This document shows positions 5,721-10,826 of a stretch of DNA of 10,826 nucleotides, piece after piece. The notes under the pieces are model-generated. The model was not told where the DNA came from and did no database searches. It worked only from the letters and a program-made list of their open reading frames with translations. The DNA comes from an uncultured Holophagales bacterium (GTDB lineage Bacteria; Acidobacteriota; Thermoanaerobaculia; UBA5066). Made by a program: the position numbers and the translations under genes. Position 1 is the stretch's first letter. Every line of letters starts with the position of its first letter. The stretch lies in assembly GCA_937864895.1 (NCBI GenBank), contig CALMDF010000154.1, positions 1 to 10,826 on the forward strand. Direction: 5' to 3'.

Positions 5721-8465
5721 ATGAGGTCGTTCCGCATCCTGGTCGCCGTCACCCTGCTGATCGCCGCATCCGTGGCGTTCGCGGGGGAGACCGGCTCCAT
5801 CTCGGGAAAGGTCACCGACGCGAACGGAGGACCGCTCCCGGGCGTCATGGTCAAGGTTTCGGGTCCCCAGCTTCCCGCGGGCCGTTCGTTCGTGACGGGC
5901 GCCACGGGCGCCTACAACTTCCAGCGGCTCATCCCCGGCAAGTACACGGTCGAGGCCGCCCTCCAGGGGCTCGGGCAGGCGAGCAAGACCGTCACCATCC
6001 AGATCGACCGGGACCACCAGATCGACCTCGTCCTCCGGGGCGGGACCGAGGCCGTCGTCGAGGTGACGGCGTCGTCCGTCGACCAGAAGTCGACCGAGGT
6101 CGCCTCGAACTTCGCGACGGAGGAGATCCGCCAGCTCCCGATCGCCCGGACGTACGAGGGCCTCCTGAGCCTCATCCCGGGCGCCCCGGCCACGGACGGG
6201 AGCGGTTACGTCTCCGTCGCCGGCGGGACCCGCCAGGACAACAAGTACCTCGTCGACGGCGTGAACATCACGAACCCGGGTTACGGTTACCTGGGCATCG
6301 AGACGAACGAGCTCGACATCGCCGACGTGAACGTCAAGACCGGGGCGATCTCGGCCGAGTTCGGCCGGACGAACGGCGCCGTCGTGAACGCCGTCACGAA
6401 GTCGGGGACGAACGACGTCCGGGGCGGCCTCCGCTTCGAGGCGCGGCCCGCCTCCTTCGAGGCCGACAACAAGTACTCGACCTCGCGCGACATCGACAGC
6501 TACAACGGGGCCGCGAACCTCGGCTTCCCCATCGTGAAGGACACGCTCTTCGGCTACGTCTCGGCCCGGTACGCCGACACGACGACGAGCGGCCAGTCGG
6601 CGACGATCGGCGGGGTCACGACGACCCAGCCCGACACCGAGGCCAGCGCGATCGACTACTTCGGGAAGGTGACCGCCTACGCCGGCGAGCACTGGCTCGT
6701 CAACGCCGGCTTCCGGGGCCTCCCGACCGAGACCGAGAACGGCTTCAACTCGAGCTACGACGCGGCCTCCGCGGCGTGGAACGACGACAACTCGAACTAC
6801 GTCGGCAACCTCGCCGTGAGCTGGTTCGCCGGCCAGAACTCGCTCGTCGAGTTCAAGTACGTCCACCTCACCGAACAGCCGTCCACCGAGGCCACGAACA
6901 TCCTGGCCTCCCGGCCCAACCCCCTCCCGCAGACGACGAACCTCGGCGCCTACGGCGCCTACGCGGACCCGGCCCGCAACAGCGGGAACTCCGGCGTCTA
7001 CGCCTTCGCCTCGTCCGGCGAGCAGTACAAGCGCGACGAGTTCAAGCTCGTCGCCAGCCAGTACCTCGACTGGGGCCCGACGCAGCACCAGGTGAAGGTC
7101 GGCGGCGGGGCCGAGTTCATCGACTTCACGTTCGCCCGTCTCTCGAACGGCTGGGGGACCATGGCCTACGCGACGCTGAGCGGCGTCCCGGCCGTCCGCG
7201 CCCGCTACTACTCCTCGCAGCCGGAGCAGGCCGGCGCCGCCCGGACCTATTCCGCCTTCGTGCAGGACACGATCACCTGGAACCGCCTCTCCGCCACGGT
7301 CGGCGTCCTCTTCAACTTCGACGACTTCGCCCAGACCTGCGACGCCGGCCAGGTCTGCGGCTCGGCCAACGCGCCGCCGCTGACCGAGGACGCCCGCTTC
7401 AACTTCATGACGTTCCGCTGGGAAGACCAGATCCAGCCGCGTCTCGGCGTCGTCTACAACGCCGACCTCCTCGCGGGCGACAAGTTCTACGGGAACTACG
7501 GCCGGTACGCCGGCCTCGACCAGAAGTCGACCATCCGGTCCTTCGCCCCCTACCGGGTCCGCGAGGACGAGACCTTCTTCCGCCGCGACAACGGCGCCTT
7601 CATCCTGTCGCGATTCCGCGGCTCCTCGTCCGGCAAGTACATCCCGCCCGACCTCCCCTCCCCGTACCAGGACGAGATCGTCTTCGGCTACGAGGCGCCG
7701 GTCGGCAAGCTCCTCTCCTTCGACGTGCGCTACCAGTACCGGAGCCTCCACGACCCGTTCGAGGACGCCCCGCGGAACCCGGACGCCTACTTCGGGTCGT
7801 TCCAGGCCCAGACCTACCCGGACGCGAGCCGGATCTACCGCGGCTACTCGCTCGACATCACGAAGCGCTACGCCGACAACTGGTACGCGAGCCTCAGCTA
7901 CACGTACAGCACGCTCAAGGGGAACTGGGACGAGGACCAGGCGACCGGGCAGTACAACACCTCGTCGTACCTCGAGGACGAGCCCGGCATCAACAGCGCC
8001 GAGCCGAACCGCTACGGGACGCTCCTGCAGGACCGCCCGCACATCTTCAAGCTGATGGCGAGCTACGACCTCGCCGGCTTCACGTTCGGCGGCTACCTCC
8101 GTTACCAGAGCGGCCGCGCGTGGGAAGCCCGCGGCTACACGCCGAGCTACGTCCCGTACCGCTACCTCGAGCCCGCCGGCTCGCGCCGCATGCCGAGCTG
8201 GACGAACTTCGACTTCCTCGTCGCCTACAACTTCGTCCTCGGCGGGAACATGTCGCTCCGGCTCGAGGGACGCGTCCAGAACCTGTTCGACAACCAGGAG
8301 GTCACGAGCGTCAACGCGGTCCAGTACCTCGACGAGTACGTGGACGGCGACCCCCCGCGGAACCTCGGCCCGCAGCAGACGAACGAGCCGAACCCGCTCT
8401 TCGGAACGGCCACCGGCTGGGCCTCCCCGCGCCGGTTCATCCTCTCCGCCCTCTTCAACTTCTGA
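5721..8465 (+). CDS. TonB-dependent receptor, Oar-like, with carboxypeptidase-regulatory-like domain
   Basis: Outer-membrane receptor of 914 residues, started at the ATG after a strong purine-rich ribosome site. A signal peptide covers residues 1-21 (cleavage after AFA). Residues about 24-107 form a carboxypeptidase-regulatory-like beta domain (GSISGKVTDANGGPLPGVMV ... GAYNFQRLIPGKYTV). A possible TonB-box-like segment, EAVVEVTASS, lies at 110-119. The plug spans about 125-240 (RTYEGLLSLIPGAP, YLVDGVNITNP, AEFGRTNGAVVNAVTKSGTN). The rest is a beta-barrel rich in alternating aromatic/polar strands, ending in RRFILSALFNF with a terminal Phe, as expected for Bam-dependent insertion. The only two cysteines, 540 and 546, lie in a barrel loop. 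Such receptors with this N-terminal domain are multiplied in Acidobacteriota and Myxococcota; their ligands (glycans, peptides, metal chelates) are usually unknown. The divergent secreted peptidase hints at peptide use, but only weakly. Confidence 0.93.
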   Translation: MRSFRILVAVTLLIAASVAFAGETGSISGKVTDANGGPLPGVMVKVSGPQLPAGRSFVTGATGAYNFQRLIPGKYTVEAALQGLGQASKTVTIQIDRDHQIDLVLRGGTEAVVEVTASSVDQKSTEVASNFATEEIRQLPIARTYEGLLSLIPGAPATDGSGYVSVAGGTRQDNKYLVDGVNITNPGYGYLGIETNELDIADVNVKTGAISAEFGRTNGAVVNAVTKSGTNDVRGGLRFEARPASFEADNKYSTSRDIDSYNGAANLGFPIVKDTLFGYVSARYADTTTSGQSATIGGVTTTQPDTEASAIDYFGKVTAYAGEHWLVNAGFRGLPTETENGFNSSYDAASAAWNDDNSNYVGNLAVSWFAGQNSLVEFKYVHLTEQPSTEATNILASRPNPLPQTTNLGAYGAYADPARNSGNSGVYAFASSGEQYKRDEFKLVASQYLDWGPTQHQVKVGGGAEFIDFTFARLSNGWGTMAYATLSGVPAVRARYYSSQPEQAGAARTYSAFVQDTITWNRLSATVGVLFNFDDFAQTCDAGQVCGSANAPPLTEDARFNFMTFRWEDQIQPRLGVVYNADLLAGDKFYGNYGRYAGLDQKSTIRSFAPYRVREDETFFRRDNGAFILSRFRGSSSGKYIPPDLPSPYQDEIVFGYEAPVGKLLSFDVRYQYRSLHDPFEDAPRNPDAYFGSFQAQTYPDASRIYRGYSLDITKRYADNWYASLSYTYSTLKGNWDEDQATGQYNTSSYLEDEPGINSAEPNRYGTLLQDRPHIFKLMASYDLAGFTFGGYLRYQSGRAWEARGYTPSYVPYRYLEPAGSRRMPSWTNFDFLVAYNFVLGGNMSLRLEGRVQNLFDNQEVTSVNAVQYLDEYVDGDPPRNLGPQQTNEPNPLFGTATGWASPRRFILSALFNF

Positions 8466-8472
8466 GCTCTCG

Positions 8473-8504
8473 GCCGGGGCCGCCCTCTGGCGGCCCCGGC
8501 GCCT
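8473..8504 (+). terminator. Terminator hairpin 1 after TonB receptor gene
   Basis: A perfect 12-base-pair GC stem (8473-8484 with 8489-8500) closes a CTCT loop and begins seven bases after the stop codon. Only a short TTT follows (8504-8506), so termination may depend on stem strength or on the second hairpin just downstream. Confidence 0.6.
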
Positions 8505-8516
8505 TTCGCGATTCCC

Positions 8517-8550
8517 GGGCCCGGCGGCGACGCCGGGCCCTTTTCGCTTT
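8517..8550 (+). terminator. Terminator hairpin 2 after TonB receptor gene
   Basis: A perfect 10-base-pair stem (8517-8526 with 8531-8540) closes a GCGA tetraloop (GNRA class) and is followed by TTTTCGCTTT, a good rho-independent layout for + strand transcripts. The T run reaches the stop codon of the convergent glycosyltransferase gene (8550-8552). No T run exists on the opposite side for that gene. Confidence 0.75.
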
Positions 8551-10400
8551 CAGGGCCTCCGGCCGGAAGGAGGCGCAGCGGAGAGCGCGCGCAGGAGCGC
8601 CTCGGCCTTGTCGTAGCCCGGCCGGAGCGCCAGGGCCTCGCCCGCGAGCGTCCGGGCGCGGCCGAGGTCGCCCTTCTCGGCGAGGACGGCGGCCAGGTTG
8701 ACGCGGGCCGGGGCGTTTGACGGGTCCAGCCGGACCGCCGCCTCGAGGTCGGCCGCCGCCCCGGCGCGGTCGCCCGCGAGGGTCCGCTCGAGACCCCTCC
8801 GTTCGTGCGCCGCGGCGAGGATCCTCTCGGTCTCGACCTGGCCCGCGTCGATGGAGAGGGACCTCCCGAGCGCCTCGATCGCCGCGTCGAGCCTCCCGGC
8901 CTGCGCCAGGGCCTGCCCCACCCGGAACCAGAGGACCCCGGGCTGCGGGTGGGCAGGCGCGAGCGCCGCCGCGCGACGGGCGGCCTCCTGCACGTCGCCC
9001 GCCCCGACGAGGTGGAGGACCCACTGCGTCTCCTCTTCCGCCGAGCCGTCGTCGAGCCCCGTCGGCCAGAGCGCGGCGAGAGCGAGGGGAACGGCGACGG
9101 CCGCCGCGAGGGTGAGGCGGCGACGAGCCCGCGCGCGAACCGCGTCGAGGAGGAGGACGAGAGCTCCGCCCCCGGCGGTCGCGAGCGGGACGTAGAGCGG
9201 GAGGCGGTAGCGCGTCGCGACGAAGAAGGCCGCGACGAGGAGGACGTACGCGGGGACGAACGACGCCCAGACGGCCGCGTCGCGGCGCGGGAGGCGCCCG
9301 GCGCCCGCGATCGCGAGGAGGAGGCCGACCCCGCCGAGCGGGACGAGGAGCCCCGGGCCGACGGCGAGGAGCTTCAGAACGGGCGCCTCGCGGCGGTACC
9401 ACGGATGGCTGAAGTTGAGCGGCGCTTCGTCTCCCGAGAGAACGTACCAGACCTTCCGCGCGAGGAGGCGCGCCGCGTCGCCGGGGTTCTCCGAGATCCA
9501 GGCCCGGGCCTTTCCGGCGAAGTGAGCGGAGACCTCGCGCGCCGTGAGCGCCCTTCCCGTCTCCGCCTCCGCCACCCTCCTCGAGTCGGCCGCCTGCCCG
9601 GCGATCGAGGGCGTGATGCCTTCGATCCAGCGGTAGGTCCCGTCCGCCCCGGGGCCGTTCCCGACGAGGAGGTTGAGCCCGCCATGAGAGGAGACGAGGA
9701 CCGGCTCGCCCGAGACGGCGAGGTTCCGGAGCGCGGCCGGGGCGACGCCGAGGGCCGCGCCGAGGAGGAACGCCACCGCCGGGCGAAGGGCGGGACGCAG
9801 GCCCCGCGCGACGACGAGGAGCGCGAGAGCGACGGCGGCCCACGGCAGGACGTTCGGGCGGTTCATCGCGAAGACCCCGAGCGAAAGCCCCACGAGGAGG
9901 AAGGGGCGCGGGCGCGGCTCTCCCTCGAGCGCCCGCACGAGGAGCCCGAGAGTGAGGGCGGCCAGGAAAGGGTCGAGCGCCGCCTGGAGGAGGACCGCTT
10001 CGTGAAAGGCGACGACGCCGGTCAGGCCGAGGAGGGCCGCCGCGGGAACGGCGGCCCGGTCGCCGTAGAGCCGGCGTGCCGCGTCCCCGGCGAGCCAGGC
10101 CGCCAGCGCGCCGAGCACGGCCTGGAGGGCGAGGGCGGCCTTCAGCGAGCCGCCGGTGACGGCGAGGACGGCGCCGAGGAACCAGACGTAGAGGGGCGAG
10201 ACGAAGAACGGCTCGGGGAGGACGCGGAGGAGGACGTCGCCCGCCGCGACGCGACGCGCGAGGTCGACGTAGGCCCCCGTGTCGAGCCCGTCGCCGGGCT
10301 GGAGAAGAGGGTGGTCCCCGAGCGCCGAGACGACGGCCCCGCGCGCGGCGAGGACGACGAGAGTCGTCACGAGGAGCGGCAGGGAACGCCGGGAGGACAT
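8550..10400 (-). CDS. GT-C (GT39-like) membrane glycosyltransferase with C-terminal TPR domain
   Basis: Protein of 616 residues. Residues about 8-450 are strongly hydrophobic with around ten or more membrane spans. An acidic first periplasmic loop (GDGLDTGAYVDLARRV, Asp38/Asp40 near Tyr44) matches the GT-C catalytic loop. FFVSPLYVWFLGAV (65-78) and RYRLPLYVPLA (397-407) are typical of PMT/ArnT-like enzymes. A soluble loop at about 235-330 holds GLNLLVGNGPGADG. Such enzymes transfer sugars from polyprenyl-phosphate donors on the outer face of the inner membrane; donor and acceptor here are unknown. Residues about 465-610 are TPR-like helices (ALAQAGRLDAAIEALGRSL; DLEAAVRLDPSNAPARVNLA), presumably for partner binding on the outer face. 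The start is the ATG at 10398-10400; no Shine-Dalgarno precedes it, and a -10-like TAACAT lies eight bases upstream, so the mRNA may be nearly leaderless. No promoter-associated regulator is visible. Confidence 0.83.
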   Translation of the reverse strand: MSSRRSLPLLVTTLVVLAARGAVVSALGDHPLLQPGDGLDTGAYVDLARRVAAGDVLLRVLPEPFFVSPLYVWFLGAVLAVTGGSLKAALALQAVLGALAAWLAGDAARRLYGDRAAVPAAALLGLTGVVAFHEAVLLQAALDPFLAALTLGLLVRALEGEPRPRPFLLVGLSLGVFAMNRPNVLPWAAVALALLVVARGLRPALRPAVAFLLGAALGVAPAALRNLAVSGEPVLVSSHGGLNLLVGNGPGADGTYRWIEGITPSIAGQAADSRRVAEAETGRALTAREVSAHFAGKARAWISENPGDAARLLARKVWYVLSGDEAPLNFSHPWYRREAPVLKLLAVGPGLLVPLGGVGLLLAIAGAGRLPRRDAAVWASFVPAYVLLVAAFFVATRYRLPLYVPLATAGGGALVLLLDAVRARARRRLTLAAAVAVPLALAALWPTGLDDGSAEEETQWVLHLVGAGDVQEAARRAAALAPAHPQPGVLWFRVGQALAQAGRLDAAIEALGRSLSIDAGQVETERILAAAHERRGLERTLAGDRAGAAADLEAAVRLDPSNAPARVNLAAVLAEKGDLGRARTLAGEALALRPGYDKAEALLRALSAAPPSGRRP

Positions 10401-10408
10401 CGGACGGG

Positions 10409-10414
10409 ATGTTA
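10409..10414 (-). promoter_or_regulatory. Putative -10 element of the glycosyltransferase gene
   Basis: On the - strand this reads TAACAT and ends eight bases before the ATG at 10400, predicting transcription start about 1-3 bases before the start codon. No Shine-Dalgarno is present in between (CCCGTCCG). The expected -35 position overlaps the opposite promoter and has no good consensus. Confidence 0.4.
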
Positions 10415-10430
10415 GAGCCCCGGCGGGCGG

Positions 10431-10436
10431 TACGAT
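10431..10436 (+). promoter_or_regulatory. Putative -10 element of the BadF-type kinase gene
   Basis: TACGAT matches the -10 consensus at four of six positions, including the key second A and final T. It ends six bases before the ATG at 10443, so transcription would start at or next to the A of the ATG. The intervening TCCCCC cannot serve as a ribosome site. No clear -35 element is seen. Confidence 0.45.
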
Positions 10437-10442
10437 TCCCCC

Positions 10443-10826
10443 ATGTCCAGCCTCTACGTCGGCGTCGACGGCGGCGGCACACGGACGCGCGCCGTCGTGA
10501 CCGCCGCCGACCTCGTCCCCCTCGGCCGCGGCGCCTCGGGCCCCGCGAACGCCGTCACCGTTCCCGTCCCGCGCCTCGTCCAGTCGGTGACCGAGGCGGT
10601 CGACGACGCCCTCGAAGCGGCCGGGGCTTCCCGCTCCGGCCTCGCCGTCGTCTCCTGCGGCCTGGCCGGGGTCGAGGCCTCGGCGATGAAGGGACGCCTC
10701 GTCACCGCGCTCGAGGCCGTCTACGGCGCGGGACGCATCCGGGTGACGACCGACGCGCGGATCGCCCTGGCCGGGGCGCTCCCCGATCCCGTCGCCGACT
10801 CCGGCGCGGTCCTCATCGCCGGGACT
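10443..10826 (+). CDS. BadF/BadG/BcrA/BcrD-type ATPase, N-acetylglucosamine kinase-like (partial, 3' end missing)
   Basis: The first 128 residues of an ASKHA-fold kinase, cut by the window end. The phosphate-1 loop GVDGGGTRTRAVV (7-19) is canonical. GLAGVEAS (73-80) and VTTDARIALAGAL (101-113) match the family's second conserved region, where an acidic residue (Asp104) activates the sugar hydroxyl. The visible end, GAVLIAGT, is the beginning of the phosphate-2 loop, normally followed by Gly-Ser. The length before this motif is normal for N-acetylglucosamine or glucosamine kinases, which phosphorylate salvaged amino sugars in the cytoplasm. The other branch of the family activates 2-hydroxyacyl-CoA dehydratases and benzoyl-CoA reductases and carries a [4Fe-4S] cluster in the missing part, so the exact role cannot be settled here. 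No Shine-Dalgarno precedes the ATG. Confidence 0.8.
   Translation, partial: MSSLYVGVDGGGTRTRAVVTAADLVPLGRGASGPANAVTVPVPRLVQSVTEAVDDALEAAGASRSGLAVVSCGLAGVEASAMKGRLVTALEAVYGAGRIRVTTDARIALAGALPDPVADSGAVLIAGT

Noticed and set aside
4746..8042. A 1098-codon open frame on the - strand, antisense to most of the TonB receptor gene
   Set aside because: Only its last 269 codons (the phosphodiesterase) look like protein. The rest is Val/Arg/Gly-rich low-complexity sequence, as expected opposite a GC-rich gene with strong third-position bias.
6776..8701. A long + strand open frame overlapping the 3' half of the TonB receptor gene
   Set aside because: It is Arg/Pro-rich shadow sequence in another frame and crosses the receptor stop and both terminator hairpins.
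8455..10482. A 675-codon - strand open frame overlapping the glycosyltransferase gene
   Set aside because: It is extremely Arg/Gly/Pro-rich and runs across terminator hairpins and the divergent promoter region; the glycosyltransferase frame has clear membrane segments and TPR motifs.

Overview
The window is a very GC-rich bacterial chromosomal segment carrying six protein-coding genes, the last cut by the right edge. The most likely source is an Acidobacteriota member or a similar high-GC Gram-negative. The case rests on an outer-membrane TonB-dependent receptor with an N-terminal carboxypeptidase-regulatory-like domain (Oar type), a secreted S46 dipeptidyl peptidase, a GT39-like glycosyltransferase with a TPR tail, and a codon third position almost always G or C. 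The phylum call is inference. I see no tRNA, rRNA, CRISPR array, insertion sequence, integrase or phage gene.

Left region (1-2526, + strand): a short leader with a putative promoter precedes an SPFH-domain protein with a GYF_2-like C-terminal domain. Twelve bases after its stop, in the same reading frame, begins a double zinc-ribbon protein with one C-terminal membrane segment. The pair resembles the SPFH plus zinc-ribbon modules (Bacillus YdjI/YdjG type) linked to membrane stress. A hairpin with a T run closes this operon.

Middle region (2527-5720, - strand): a cytoplasmic glycerophosphodiester phosphodiesterase (upstream) and a secreted S46 dipeptidyl peptidase (downstream, TTG start, strong Shine-Dalgarno) lie 35 bases apart and run leftward, convergent with the SPFH operon. 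They diverge from a large TonB-dependent receptor (5721-8465, +) across a 165-base intergenic region. Two consecutive GC-rich hairpins follow the receptor.

Right region (8550-10826): a membrane GT-C glycosyltransferase with a TPR C-terminus runs leftward. Only 42 bases separate its start from that of a rightward BadF/N-acetylglucosamine-kinase-type ATPase, which is truncated by the window end. Neither start has a Shine-Dalgarno sequence, and each has a -10-like hexamer 6-8 bases upstream, suggesting a divergent pair of leaderless or nearly leaderless genes.

Functional reading: mostly envelope functions (membrane-associated SPFH module, periplasmic peptidase, outer-membrane receptor, lipid-linked glycosyl transfer) plus two cytoplasmic metabolic enzymes. 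Nothing here is clearly a new defence or mobile system. The points most worth checking are the same-frame SPFH/zinc-ribbon junction and the overlapping divergent promoters at 10401-10442.
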